NCBI RefSeq assembly: GCF_034675905.1 | Contig: NZ_JAUCCV010000010.1 | Span: forward strand, 744,001 to 808,000 | Direction of reading: 5' to 3' | Source: Castellaniella sp034675905 | GTDB taxonomy: Bacteria; Pseudomonadota; Gammaproteobacteria; Burkholderiales; Burkholderiaceae_B | Length of the DNA stretch: 64,000 nt | Part shown: positions 7,774-16,489 of the stretch, one piece after another | How the letters are laid out: the number at the start of each line of letters is the position of its first letter | Numbering within the stretch: position 1 is the stretch's first letter | Position numbers and translations under genes: made by a program | The notes under the pieces: generated by a model | The model's database searches: none | Told to the model about the DNA's origin: nothing | The model's input: only the letters and a program-made list of their open reading frames with translations

Positions 7774-9114
7774 ATGCGCCAGTTCGACTACATCACCGAA
7801 ATGATGGAAATGGCTTTGCAGGACACGCCGACCTTGCGGATCAAGGGGCGGGTCACGCAGGTGATCGGCACCATCATCAAGGCGGTGGTGCCCACGGTCA
7901 AGATCGGCGAAGTCTGCATTTTGCGCAATCCCGGCGAAGACTTCGAGATGAAGGGCGAGGTCGTGGGTTTCGCCCGGGATGCCGCCTTGTTGACGCCCTT
8001 GGGAGATATGTACGGGATTTCTTCCGCCACCGAGGTCATTCCCACGGGGCGCGCGCATATGGTGCCGGTCGGGCCAGGCCTGTTGGGGCGCGTGCTGGAT
8101 GGTTTGGGACGCCCCTTGGACGGGGCCGAGCGCGGGCCGCTGGAGGCCAGCAAGTTCTATCCCGTTTTTGCCGAAGCGCCGGATCCCCTGTCGCGGCGCA
8201 TCATCGACAAGCCCTTAGAGCTGGGGGTGCGTGCGCTGGATGGCGTGCTGACCTGCGGCGAGGGGCAGCGTATGGGTATTTTTGCTGCTGCCGGCGGCGG
8301 CAAGTCGACGCTGATGGGCATGCTGGTCAAAGGCGCCGATGTGGATGTCACGGTGGTCGCCTTGATCGGCGAGCGGGGCCGCGAGGTGCGCGAGTTCCTG
8401 GAAAATGAACTGGGCCCGGAGGGACGCCGCAAGAGCGTGATCGTCTGCGCGACCAGCGACAAGTCTTCGATGGAGCGCGCCAAAGCGTCTTATGTGGCCA
8501 CGGCGATCGCCGAGTATTTCCGCGACCAGGGCAAGCGGGTCCTCTTTCTGATGGATTCCGTGACGCGCTTTGCCCGTGCTCAGCGGGAAATCGGCCTGGC
8601 AGCTGGCGAGCCGCCGACGCGCCGCGGCTATCCCCCGTCGGTCTTTGCCACGCTGCCCAAGCTGATGGAACGCGTCGGGATGAATCAGCATGGGTCGATC
8701 ACCGCCTTGTATACCGTCCTGGTCGAGGGGGACGACATGACCGAGCCCATCGCCGACGAGACGCGTTCTATCCTGGATGGCCACATCGTGTTGTCGCGCC
8801 GGTTGGGAGCCGCCAACCATTATCCGGCCATCGATGTGCTGGCCTCGGCCAGTCGCGTCATGAATGCCGTGATCACGCCAGAGCACAAGCGTCTGGCGGG
8901 TCGCATTCGTGAGTTGATGGCTAAATATCAGGAAGTGGAATTGCTGGTCAAGATCGGCGAATACAAGCGCGGCGGCGATGCGGTCACCGACGAGGCCATC
9001 GACAAAATCGACGCCATCAACCGCTTTCTGCGGCAGCGGACGGACGAACACGCCACATTGCCCGAGGCGCTCGAGGGGATGGCGGCGATCGTGGGCAAGG
9101 AAGCGGGCGTATGA
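7774..9114 (+). CDS. bscN: T3SS ATPase SctN (BscN)
   Basis: 446 residues, the F1-beta/FliI-like hexameric ATPase that unfolds substrates and releases chaperones at the export gate. Walker A is AAGGGKST at about residues 173-180 and Walker B is VLFLMDS at about 256-262. The family block GEPPTRRGYPPSVFATLPKL follows. It starts 18 bp after bscL, with GAGGCAGAAC before ATG 7774. The stop overlaps bscO by ATGA. The gene is intact and full-length. Confidence 0.97.
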   Translation: MRQFDYITEMMEMALQDTPTLRIKGRVTQVIGTIIKAVVPTVKIGEVCILRNPGEDFEMKGEVVGFARDAALLTPLGDMYGISSATEVIPTGRAHMVPVGPGLLGRVLDGLGRPLDGAERGPLEASKFYPVFAEAPDPLSRRIIDKPLELGVRALDGVLTCGEGQRMGIFAAAGGGKSTLMGMLVKGADVDVTVVALIGERGREVREFLENELGPEGRRKSVIVCATSDKSSMERAKASYVATAIAEYFRDQGKRVLFLMDSVTRFARAQREIGLAAGEPPTRRGYPPSVFATLPKLMERVGMNQHGSITALYTVLVEGDDMTEPIADETRSILDGHIVLSRRLGAANHYPAIDVLASASRVMNAVITPEHKRLAGRIRELMAKYQEVELLVKIGEYKRGGDAVTDEAIDKIDAINRFLRQRTDEHATLPEALEGMAAIVGKEAGV

Positions 9115-9617
9115 ACGTATTCAGCGAGCTGCTTGCCATCAAGCGCTTTCGTGAAGAGCAGGCTGAATTGGCCGTGGCCCGCCAGCGCCAGGCCTATGCC
9201 CAGGCTGAAGAGCTGCGTGATGATGCCGTCACGCAGTTGGTGCAGTTTCAGCAATGGGCGCAGGATCAGGAACAGGCGATGTATCAGGATTTATGCAGCC
9301 GCCTCGTGCGCGTCGGCGAGATCGAAGACGTGATGCAGGGGGTGGCGGACCTGCGTCAAGGCGAGCAGGATCGGGAAGGCCGTGTGACGGAGGCTGCCGA
9401 GCAGGTCAGTCATGAGGCGGATATCCTGACTCAGCGCCGCGAGACCCACCGCGAGGCCAGCCGCATGGTCGAGAAATTCATTGAACTGGCGCGCATCCAT
9501 GCCGCTGAGCAGATGCATGAACTGGAACGCAAGGAAGACCAGGAAATGGAAGAGGCCGCGTCCGTGACGCGTGACCACGATGACTGGCGGCATCATGATG
9601 AATATGAGCCTTCATGA
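9111..9617 (+). CDS. bscO: T3SS stalk protein SctO (BscO)
   Basis: 168 residues, almost wholly coiled coil and highly charged (FREEQAELAVARQRQAYAQA; VEKFIELARIHAAEQMHELE). This is the YscO/FliJ type, the central stalk inserted in the SctN hexamer that also contacts the export gate SctV. ATGA overlaps on both sides (bscN upstream, bscP downstream) show tight coupling. The sequence is not conserved; assignment is by position, length and coiled-coil character. Confidence 0.85.
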   Translation: MNVFSELLAIKRFREEQAELAVARQRQAYAQAEELRDDAVTQLVQFQQWAQDQEQAMYQDLCSRLVRVGEIEDVMQGVADLRQGEQDREGRVTEAAEQVSHEADILTQRRETHREASRMVEKFIELARIHAAEQMHELERKEDQEMEEAASVTRDHDDWRHHDEYEPS

Positions 9618-10183
9618 CCATGACTGATCGTCGTATCGACCTGAATATCGGCCTGAGCCAGGGATTGCCGGATTTGTCGCAGTCCGGCCTGGGACAGCCG
9701 CGCCGCGAGGCGGCGGACGCGGATCGTCGCGCCTTCGAGCAGGCGATGAATCAGACATCTGCGGACGGCGCTCCCGCGGCGGCGGCCGATCCGGCGGGCG
9801 ATACTCCCAAGCCCTTCGCCCTTTTTGGCGGGCCTGCCGCCCCCCTCTCCGGTTCGGAGCAGGCGCCGGCAGGCTTGGCGCAGGACCTGGCGCGGGCGGC
9901 TGACCGCATGCTGGTGGGCGATGGCAGCACGGGTCGCCGAGAAGTCCGTCTGGCATTGAAGGACGAGATCCTGCCAGGTGTGACGATGAGCGTCTACGAA
10001 GAAGAAGGCCGCCTGGTGGCTGCTTTTGTCTGTTCGCGCGAGGCTTCGCGCGAAAGGCTGGCAGCCTGCGCCCGGGCGCTGGCGGATGAATGGGCGCAAT
10101 CGGTAGGGCGACCCGTGCTGGTGCGTGTCAGCGCCGATGACCCGGACGACCCCTGCCTGACTGAAGCGGCAGCTGCCGCATGA
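9614..10183 (+). CDS. bscP: T3SS needle-length/substrate-switch protein SctP (BscP)
   Basis: 189 residues. The N-terminal half is low-complexity, Ala/Pro-rich and probably disordered. The C-terminal half (VRLALKDEILPGVTMSVYEE; CARALADEWAQSVGRPVLVR) resembles the compact substrate-specificity domain of YscP/HrpP/FliK proteins. It lies between sctO and sctQ, the usual place of sctP. It is short compared with YscP or PscP, which would imply a short ruler. Confidence comes mainly from position. Confidence 0.7.
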   Translation: MTMTDRRIDLNIGLSQGLPDLSQSGLGQPRREAADADRRAFEQAMNQTSADGAPAAAADPAGDTPKPFALFGGPAAPLSGSEQAPAGLAQDLARAADRMLVGDGSTGRREVRLALKDEILPGVTMSVYEEEGRLVAAFVCSREASRERLAACARALADEWAQSVGRPVLVRVSADDPDDPCLTEAAAAA

Positions 10184-10196
10184 TCAAGACCGTTAC

Positions 10197-11273
10197 ATGG
10201 ATGTTATGAACCTCGACATCGCCGCCCCCGCGACCTTGCCCCGCTTGACCGCCAGCCAGGCACAGGCGCTGACGCTGATTGCAGCGCATGGGGCCGATTT
10301 CACGGTCACCTTGCCGGTGCAGGAAGGCGCGGATGCGCAGGCCGGCGTCTGGCGCATCGGCTTGACGCCGGGCGCGCCCGATGCCCTGCGCCGGCAGGCG
10401 GATCGAAGCGTGCGCTTCGAGTGGGCCGGCGCCGCCTTGCGGGCGTGTGCGCCGGCGGGCGCATTGGCGGCGTGGGTCAGTGCGCGAGTGCCTGAACTGG
10501 CCCTGGGCGTTTTGCCGGACGCCTTGCTGGATGCTGCATTGGACGCGGCTGTGGCCGAGGTCGTCGCCGCGTTGGCGGGCGTATCGCCCGGTGGGCCTTT
10601 ACAGGTGGCGCCAAGCGATGATGCGGCGCCGTTGCCGCATGTCTGGACTGTGGCGGCACATGCGCAGCCTGCCGGCAGCGCCTTGTTGATGGTGCTGGAG
10701 GCGGATGATCTGGGCCTGCTGCTGCTGGCCAGCTTGCTGGCCCGGATGCCTGCATCCGCTGCTGGGCCGGTGGATATCGATGGCATGCCTATCCGTCTGC
10801 GGGCCGAGGTGGGCCATGCCCGATTGCCAGCGGATGTATTGCAGACGCTGGCCAGCGGCGACGTGATCCTGCTGGATGACTATTTGGTCAGCCCGCAAGG
10901 CGAGCTATGGCTGGGGTTCCCCGGCGGCCAGGGCGTGCGGGTGCGCGCGGAACAATCTTCTTATCTTGTGACTCAAGGCTGGACTTCCCTCATGACACAG
11001 ACTTCCCCTCCTGACGAGGACGCGCCTTCGGGCGAGCCGCTGGATCTGGACGCCATCCCGGTCCGGCTGAGCTTTGATCTGGGCGACCGATCCCTGAGCC
11101 TGGCTGAACTGCGGCAGTTGCAGCCCGGGGCCATCTTCGATCTGCAACGCCCCTTGTCGGACGGTCCGGTCATGATCCGCGCCAATGGCGCACTGATCGG
11201 GACCGGGTCCTTGGTCGAGGTCGATGGTCATGTCGGCGTGTGTATCGGCACTCTGGGCAAGGGCGGGGCATGA
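10197..11273 (+). CDS. bscQ: T3SS C-ring/sorting-platform protein SctQ (BscQ)
   Basis: 358 residues of the YscQ/SpaO/FliM-FliN family, the scaffold of the cytoplasmic sorting platform. The C-terminal SpoA domain is clear (about 280-352: IPVRLSFDLGDRSLSLAELR, FDLQRPLSDGPVMIRANGAL, GTGSLVEVDGHVGVCIGTL); a divergent first SpoA domain should lie before it. The start is ATG 10197 or 10206; neither has a strong Shine-Dalgarno. The stop overlaps bscR by ATGA. An in-frame internal ATG at 10992 could give a separate C-terminal product. Confidence 0.9.
   Translation: MDVMNLDIAAPATLPRLTASQAQALTLIAAHGADFTVTLPVQEGADAQAGVWRIGLTPGAPDALRRQADRSVRFEWAGAALRACAPAGALAAWVSARVPELALGVLPDALLDAALDAAVAEVVAALAGVSPGGPLQVAPSDDAAPLPHVWTVAAHAQPAGSALLMVLEADDLGLLLLASLLARMPASAAGPVDIDGMPIRLRAEVGHARLPADVLQTLASGDVILLDDYLVSPQGELWLGFPGGQGVRVRAEQSSYLVTQGWTSLMTQTSPPDEDAPSGEPLDLDAIPVRLSFDLGDRSLSLAELRQLQPGAIFDLQRPLSDGPVMIRANGALIGTGSLVEVDGHVGVCIGTLGKGGA
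10992..11273 (+). CDS. Possible internal start producing a short SctQ-C
   Basis: ATG 10992 is in frame with bscQ at residue 266 and would give a 93-residue protein comprising a short linker (MTQTSPPDEDAPSG) and the C-terminal SpoA domain. YscQ, SpaO and SsaQ are known to make such a fragment of similar length from an internal start, and it joins the sorting platform. The ribosome-binding signal is weak (AAGG about 13 bases upstream), so this is a hypothesis. Confidence 0.35.
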   Translation: MTQTSPPDEDAPSGEPLDLDAIPVRLSFDLGDRSLSLAELRQLQPGAIFDLQRPLSDGPVMIRANGALIGTGSLVEVDGHVGVCIGTLGKGGA

Positions 11274-11941
11274 GCGGCAACTTTGATCCCGTCAGCCTGG
11301 CCATTGCGCTGGCTCTGCTGGCGCTGTTGCCGCTGGTCGCGGTCATGACCACGTCCTTTCTGAAGCTGGCGGTCGTGTTCGCGCTGGTGCGCAACGCGCT
11401 GGGCGTGCAGCAGGTGCCGCCCAATATGGCCTTGTACGGCCTGGCGGCGATTCTGTCGGTCTATGTGATGGGGCCGGTGGTCATGCAGGTGGGCCACGAA
11501 CTGCAAACCGTGCGCCAGCAGACCAGCCAGTCCGTCAGCGGCGGGGATCAGGTGAATGCCATGTTCGATGCCGTGACGCGCGGCGCGGAGCCGTTGCGGG
11601 AGTTCATGTTGAAGAACAGCCGGCCGGAGCAGCGTGATTTCTTTGTGCGCACGGCGCGGCATCTTTGGGGCGACGCCCAGGCGCGGGATTTGCAGCAGAA
11701 TGACCTGATCGTGTTGGTGCCGGCCTTTCTGGTGACGGAGCTGACCGAGGCGTTTCAGATCGGTTTTCTGCTGTATCTGCCGTTTGTCATCATCGATCTG
11801 ATCGTGTCCAACATCCTGTTGGCCATGGGCATGATGATGGTCTCGCCGGTGACGATTTCCATGCCGCTCAAGCTCTTTCTGTTTGTCATGGTGGATGGCT
11901 GGACGCGCCTGGTCCAGGGTCTTGTGCTTTCCTATTCCTGA
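11270..11941 (+). CDS. bscR: T3SS export-gate protein SctR (BscR)
   Basis: 223 residues of the YscR/FliP family, the core subunit of the SctRST export gate. It has an N-terminal hydrophobic helix (LAIALALLALLPLVAVMTT), the family block SFLKLAVVFALVRNALGVQQ, a polar middle region, and C-terminal membrane helices (FLVTELTEAFQIGFLLYLPF; VIIDLIVSNILLAMGMMMVS). The frame opens at a GTG at 11240, but ATG 11270 is chosen because it overlaps the bscQ stop (ATGA) and matches the family start. Confidence 0.95.
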   Translation: MSGNFDPVSLAIALALLALLPLVAVMTTSFLKLAVVFALVRNALGVQQVPPNMALYGLAAILSVYVMGPVVMQVGHELQTVRQQTSQSVSGGDQVNAMFDAVTRGAEPLREFMLKNSRPEQRDFFVRTARHLWGDAQARDLQQNDLIVLVPAFLVTELTEAFQIGFLLYLPFVIIDLIVSNILLAMGMMMVSPVTISMPLKLFLFVMVDGWTRLVQGLVLSYS

Positions 11942-11948
11942 GCAAGCC

Positions 11949-12215
11949 ATGGGAACCGTCGACATCGTTTCTTATATGACCCAGGCGCTTTATCTGACGC
12001 TGTGGCTGTCGCTGCCGCCCATTGCGGTCGCTGCGATCGTGGGTACGCTGTTTTCCTTATTCCAGGCGTTGACCCAGATCCAGGAGCAGACGCTGTCGTT
12101 TGCCGTCAAGCTGATCGCCGTCTTCATCACCATTTTGCTGACGGCGCGCTGGCTCAGCGGCGAACTCTATAACTACACCATTTCGGTGTTCGATCTGTTT
12201 TATAAAATCCACTGA
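11949..12215 (+). CDS. bscS: T3SS export-gate protein SctS (BscS)
   Basis: 88 residues, YscS/FliQ family, with two transmembrane helices (LYLTLWLSLPPIAVAAIVGT and LIAVFITILLTARWLSGELY) separated by the conserved loop FQALTQIQEQTLSFAVKL. The frame is open further upstream into bscR, but ATG 11949, 7 bp after the bscR stop, gives the family's normal length. It is followed 13 bp later by bscT. Confidence 0.95.
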   Translation: MGTVDIVSYMTQALYLTLWLSLPPIAVAAIVGTLFSLFQALTQIQEQTLSFAVKLIAVFITILLTARWLSGELYNYTISVFDLFYKIH

Positions 12216-12228
12216 GGCCGGGACGATC

Positions 12229-13029
12229 ATGCTTGGCGGCACGAACTACGCAGAAGCCCAGGTGTTCTTGGGGGCCTGGGCATTGACCCAGCCTCGCATC
12301 CTGGCTGTGTGCGCCATGCTGCCGCTGTTCAATCGCCAGCTGCTGCCGGGGCTGTTGCGGTATGGCATCGGCGCGGCAATCGGGCTGGTGCTGGTGCCCA
12401 TGCTGACGCCGCGCTACGCGGCCATTGACCTGGGAACCATCGACTTGATGCTGTTGGTGGGCAAGGAAATCTTCATCGGTCTGGTGATGGGGTTCCTGAT
12501 CGCCATTCCGTTCTGGATCTTCGAGGCGGTCGGGTTTGTCGTCGATAACCAGCGCGGCGCCAGCCTGGGGGCCGTCATCAATCCGGCGACCGGCAATGAT
12601 TCCTCGCCCCTGGGCATTCTGTTCAATCAGGCCTTTCTGGTGTTCTTTCTGGTCGGCGGCGGGTTCACGCTGATGCTGAATCTGATCTACGACAGTTTCC
12701 GTCTGTGGGATCTGTGGTCCTGGACGCCGGTTCTGCGCGAAACCAGCATCCCGCTGATGCTGGATCAGCTCAGCCGCTTCATGCGGCTGGTGCTGCTGTT
12801 TGCGGCGCCTGCCGTCGTGTCCATGTTTCTGGCAGAGCTGGGGCTGGCGCTGGTCAGCCGCTTTGCCCCGCAGCTGCAGGTGTTTTTCCTGGCCATGCCC
12901 ATCAAGAGCGCCCTGGCGCTGCTGGTGTTGGTGTTGTACATGAGCACCCTGTTCGAATACGCCGACGAGACGGTCCGGGGCATACCGGGCATACTGCACT
13001 TTCTTGACGGCCAATGGAGGCATCCATGA
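12229..13029 (+). CDS. bscT: T3SS export-gate protein SctT (BscT)
   Basis: 266 residues, YscT/FliR family, a polytopic membrane protein that completes the SctRST cone. Recognisable blocks are RILAVCAMLPLFNRQLLPGL, GKEIFIGLVMGFLIAIPFWI, FEAVGFVVDNQRGASLGAVI and FFLAMPIKSALALLVLVLYM. The stop overlaps the bscU start (ATGA). Confidence 0.95.
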   Translation: MLGGTNYAEAQVFLGAWALTQPRILAVCAMLPLFNRQLLPGLLRYGIGAAIGLVLVPMLTPRYAAIDLGTIDLMLLVGKEIFIGLVMGFLIAIPFWIFEAVGFVVDNQRGASLGAVINPATGNDSSPLGILFNQAFLVFFLVGGGFTLMLNLIYDSFRLWDLWSWTPVLRETSIPLMLDQLSRFMRLVLLFAAPAVVSMFLAELGLALVSRFAPQLQVFFLAMPIKSALALLVLVLYMSTLFEYADETVRGIPGILHFLDGQWRHP

Positions 13030-14078
13030 GCGGCGAGAAGACCGAACAGCCCAGCTCCAAGAAACTGCGAGAGGCCCGCGAGAAGGGCGAGGTCGCCCAC
13101 AGCAAGGATTTCACGCAGACGCTGCTGATCCTGGCGCTGTTCGGCTATTTTCTGGGGAACGCGACCCACATCATTGAATCCCTGGGGCGTATTTTGCTGA
13201 TCCCGTCGGAGCTGGTCGGCTTGCCATTCGATCTGGCCCTGAAGACGGCGCTCGAGGCGTCTATGAAAGAAGCCGTCGGCCAGGTCCTGCCGGTGGTGCT
13301 GATTGTGCTGGGTGTCGGCATGTTCAGTGAGTTCCTGCAGGTCGGCATCGTGCTGGCCTTCAAGAAGCTGATGCCTTCCGGGCAGAAACTCAATCCGATC
13401 AGCAATTTGAAAAATATCTTCTCGGCTCGCAATCTGATGGAATTCCTGAAATCCATCATCAAGATCGCCTTTCTGTCCGTGTTGGTGACGTTGGTGGTGC
13501 GCGATGCGTTGCCCCAACTCATGTCGGTGCCGCACAGCGGGCTGGCGGGGCTGCAAATGGGGGTCGGCGGCATGCTGCGCACGCTGATCATCAACGTGGC
13601 GGTCGCCTATACGATCATTGCTCTGGCCGATTTTGTCTGGCAGCGCATGCAGCACCGCAAGCAGCTCATGATGAGCAAAGAAGAAATCAAACAGGAATAC
13701 AAGGAAATGGAAGGCGATCCGCACATCAAGGGGCAGCGCAAGCATTTGCACCAGGAAATGGTCATGCAGGGGGCGGTCCAGAGCGCTCGCAAGGCCTCGG
13801 TGGTGGTGACCAATCCGACCCACTTGGCGATCGCTCTGTATTACGACAAGGATGAAACGCCCTTGCCCATGGTGCTGGCCAAGGGTGAAGGCGCCCTGGC
13901 AGAGGAAATGATGCGGGCGGCCCGCGAAGCCGGCGTGCCTGTGATGCAGAATATCCCCTTGGCGCATGCTTTGATGGACCATGCCGAGCCGCAGCAGTAC
14001 ATCCCCAGCGAACTGATCGAACCCGTTGCCGAGATATTGCGTTTGGTGCGCAAGCTGGCGTCGGACACACCGGAGTAG
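13026..14078 (+). CDS. bscU: T3SS autoprotease switch protein SctU (BscU)
   Basis: 350 residues, YscU/FlhB family. The start is ATG 13026 (MSGEKTEQPSSKKLREAREK), which is the family N-terminus and overlaps the bscT stop; ATG 13014 upstream is not needed. Four transmembrane segments are followed by a cytoplasmic domain carrying the self-cleavage motif NPTH (residues 263-266) in VVVTNPTHLAIALYY. Cleavage between Asn and Pro switches export from early to later substrates. All key residues are present. Confidence 0.96.
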   Translation: MSGEKTEQPSSKKLREAREKGEVAHSKDFTQTLLILALFGYFLGNATHIIESLGRILLIPSELVGLPFDLALKTALEASMKEAVGQVLPVVLIVLGVGMFSEFLQVGIVLAFKKLMPSGQKLNPISNLKNIFSARNLMEFLKSIIKIAFLSVLVTLVVRDALPQLMSVPHSGLAGLQMGVGGMLRTLIINVAVAYTIIALADFVWQRMQHRKQLMMSKEEIKQEYKEMEGDPHIKGQRKHLHQEMVMQGAVQSARKASVVVTNPTHLAIALYYDKDETPLPMVLAKGEGALAEEMMRAAREAGVPVMQNIPLAHALMDHAEPQQYIPSELIEPVAEILRLVRKLASDTPE

Positions 14079-14082
14079 AACC

Positions 14083-14484
14083 ATGATGGCTGTTTCTTCC
14101 CATCCCCTGATCGCCCAATATGTGGCTCACCACGGTATCCCGGAAGTCATCCGTTCGGATGGCCGGGCGACGGTCATCATAGACGACAAGTATCGTGTGC
14201 ATATGCTGGGCGCGCGCAATGGCTGGATGGCGCTCAGCGCGCGCTTGTGCATGTTGCCGAAAACAGGGGTAGACCGTGACAGATTTTTGGCAGAGATCGG
14301 TCGCCAGGCGGCGGGCATGTTGAGCAGCCAGCCGTCCTCTTGCGTCGTCGACCCGGGAGAAGAGGCCTTGTGGCTGCAACAGATGGTTCGTCCCGATGCG
14401 GATGCGGTCGAGGTGGACGAGGCCGTGGGCGATTTCGCCAATGCCTTGTCGTTTTGGGTCAACGCCGTACGGCGGGCGGCATGA
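14083..14484 (+). CDS. bscW: CesT/SycE-like T3SS chaperone in the BscW position
   Basis: 133 residues, acidic and small, with the alternating hydrophobic pattern of class I chaperones (ATVIIDDKYRVHMLGARNGW; LSARLCMLPKTGVDRDRFLA; ALWLQQMVRPDADAVEVDEA). The frame opens upstream, but ATG 14083 or 14086 follows a GTAGAACC stretch just after bscU and gives a natural length. Bordetella has bscW here, between bscU and bscC. I call it a chaperone from overall fold likeness; a pilotin role (as for YscW) is unlikely since there is no lipoprotein signal. Confidence 0.65.
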   Translation: MMAVSSHPLIAQYVAHHGIPEVIRSDGRATVIIDDKYRVHMLGARNGWMALSARLCMLPKTGVDRDRFLAEIGRQAAGMLSSQPSSCVVDPGEEALWLQQMVRPDADAVEVDEAVGDFANALSFWVNAVRRAA

Positions 14485-16439
14485 GGATGAAATACGTGAT
14501 GACACAGCATGCAGTCAATGCGGGAGCGCGCTTGTTCAAGCGTATGGTTCTGGCCCATGTCCTGGCGTTGTGCCTGGTCGGCACGGTGCAGGCCGCGCCC
14601 AACTGGCCTGCCGCCCCCTATAGCTACTATGCGCAGGAACAAAGTCTGAAGGATGTGCTGCAGCAATTTGCCGGCGGCTTCAGCCTGGCCCTGGAAATGG
14701 CGCCAGGGCTGTCCGGCACGGTCAATGGCAAGTTCAATGCCGCCACGCCGACGGAGTTCATGGATCGCCTGGGGGGCGTGTACGGTTTCAATTGGTTCGT
14801 GCATGCAGGAACGCTGTTTGTCAGCCCTGCCCGATCGATGATCACGCGGTCGATCAATGCGCTGGGCAGCTCCATCACCGCCTTGCGCGACGCATTGCTG
14901 CAGCTTGGGGTGCTGGATGAACGATTCGGCTGGGGTGAGTTGGCGGATCAGGGCATCGCCCTGGTGTCGGGGCCGCCGGCGTATGTCGGGCTGGTGCAGA
15001 AAACCGTGGCCGCCTTGCCCCTGGGCGCTGGCGGCCAGCAGGTTGCCGTATTCCGGCTTAAACATGCCTCGGTGAATGATCGGGTGGTCAGCTATCGTTC
15101 GCAAAGCGTGGTGACGCCAGGGCTGGCGACCGTGTTGCGCAATCTGATTCTGGGCTCCGGTTCAGGCGCCAACAACGAAACCCTGTCCGCAGTCGCCGCG
15201 CCCTTGCGCAGCAATCCGCCGGCGTTTGCCGCCAATTCCGATGGCGCAGAGGCTGAGACGGGCGGCGCCAGCAATACGGCAGCGTCCGGCGCAAAACATC
15301 CCGCCAAGGCCGGGCTGCGCTTTCGCGAGCCCACGGTGCAGGCGGATCCGCGTTTGAATGCCATCATCGTGCAGGATATTCCGGATCGCATTCCTATCTA
15401 TAAACAGTTGATCGAGCAGTTGGATGTCCCCAGCACGCTGATCGAGATCGAAGCCATGATCGTCGACGTCAATTCCGACAACGTCAGCGAGCTGGGGGTG
15501 ACCTGGGGCGCACAGGCGGGCAAGACGACGTTTGGCTATAGCGATTTCAGTCTGGCCAACAGCAACGGCTTGCCGCTGGACAGCGCCGCCTCTCTGGCGC
15601 CGGGGACGTTGGGATTTTCTGTCAGTAATGTGCTGGCGGCCCGCCTGCATGCGCTGGAAACCCAGGGCGCTGCCAACATTCTGTCGCAGCCGTCGATTCT
15701 GACGGCTGACAATATGGGCGCCTTGATCGACCTGTCGGATACGTTCTATATCCAGACAACGGGTGAACGGGTGGCGACCGTCACCCCGGTGACAGTCGGC
15801 ACGTCCCTGCGCGTGACGCCACGCTACATCGAGGGCAGTGAGGGACGGCGGCGGGTGGAACTGACCGTTGATATCGAAGACGGCCGCATCCAGGACGAGC
15901 GCCGGATCGGGTCTTTGCCGACGGTGCGCAAGAGCAGCATCAGTACGCTGGCGATCGTGGGCGATGGCCAGACGCTGTTGGTCGGGGGTTACAACAGCAG
16001 TCAGGACAGCCAGCAGGTGGACAAGGTCCCGTTGCTGGGCGATATTCCGCTGCTGGGGGCTTTGTTCTCCAACAAGAACAAGACGACCCAGCGCAGGGAA
16101 CGCCTCTTTTTGCTGCGTCCCAGAGTGGTTTCCATTCAGGGCGAAGTGGTGACGCCGCCTCGGCTGCAGTCCGGGGATACCGGGCCGGCCATCAGCGCCA
16201 CCTGGACCGGCAAGGGCGACAAGCCGATGTCGGCCGGACAATATCTGGACCTGATCCAGGGGCAGCAAACCCGGGTGCGCTTCGATGCCGTGAGCGAGGC
16301 GCAGGTATCGGGGCCGGTGCATGTCGGGCCGAACTACACCAGTTCGGCGACCAGCAGCGATCTGGACATGCCTCGGGATGCTGCATCCGAGGTCAAGGGG
16401 TCAAGCCTGCACGTGGAAACGCGCAAGGTCAGCCCTTGA
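14481..16439 (+). CDS. bscC: T3SS outer-membrane secretin SctC (BscC)
   Basis: 652 residues. A Sec signal peptide runs to about residue 38 (MVLAHVLALCLVGTVQA, then APNW). N-terminal ring domains (SLKDVLQQFAGGFSLALEMA; NALGSSITALRDALLQLGVL) are followed by a low-complexity loop at about 240-275, and then the secretin core with LSQPSILTADNMGALIDLS, SLRVTPRYIEGSEGRRRVEL and VPLLGDIPLLGALF at about 517-530. The start is ATG 14481, overlapping the chaperone gene stop. It is the last gene of the operon and is followed by a strong terminator. Confidence 0.96.
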   Translation: MRMKYVMTQHAVNAGARLFKRMVLAHVLALCLVGTVQAAPNWPAAPYSYYAQEQSLKDVLQQFAGGFSLALEMAPGLSGTVNGKFNAATPTEFMDRLGGVYGFNWFVHAGTLFVSPARSMITRSINALGSSITALRDALLQLGVLDERFGWGELADQGIALVSGPPAYVGLVQKTVAALPLGAGGQQVAVFRLKHASVNDRVVSYRSQSVVTPGLATVLRNLILGSGSGANNETLSAVAAPLRSNPPAFAANSDGAEAETGGASNTAASGAKHPAKAGLRFREPTVQADPRLNAIIVQDIPDRIPIYKQLIEQLDVPSTLIEIEAMIVDVNSDNVSELGVTWGAQAGKTTFGYSDFSLANSNGLPLDSAASLAPGTLGFSVSNVLAARLHALETQGAANILSQPSILTADNMGALIDLSDTFYIQTTGERVATVTPVTVGTSLRVTPRYIEGSEGRRRVELTVDIEDGRIQDERRIGSLPTVRKSSISTLAIVGDGQTLLVGGYNSSQDSQQVDKVPLLGDIPLLGALFSNKNKTTQRRERLFLLRPRVVSIQGEVVTPPRLQSGDTGPAISATWTGKGDKPMSAGQYLDLIQGQQTRVRFDAVSEAQVSGPVHVGPNYTSSATSSDLDMPRDAASEVKGSSLHVETRKVSP

Positions 16440-16452
16440 TGCGCAGAGTCCG

Positions 16453-16489
16453 GGCCTGCCCCGTCAGAACGTGATGGGCAGGCCTTTTT
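16453..16489 (+). terminator. Intrinsic terminator of the T3SS operon
   Basis: A perfect 9-bp stem, GGCCTGCCC (16453-16461) with GGGCAGGCC (16476-16484), a 14-base loop and TTTTT directly after. It is oriented for the rightward T3SS transcript, 14 bp after the bscC stop. Its right arm lies within the last codons of the convergent sigma factor gene. Confidence 0.8.
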
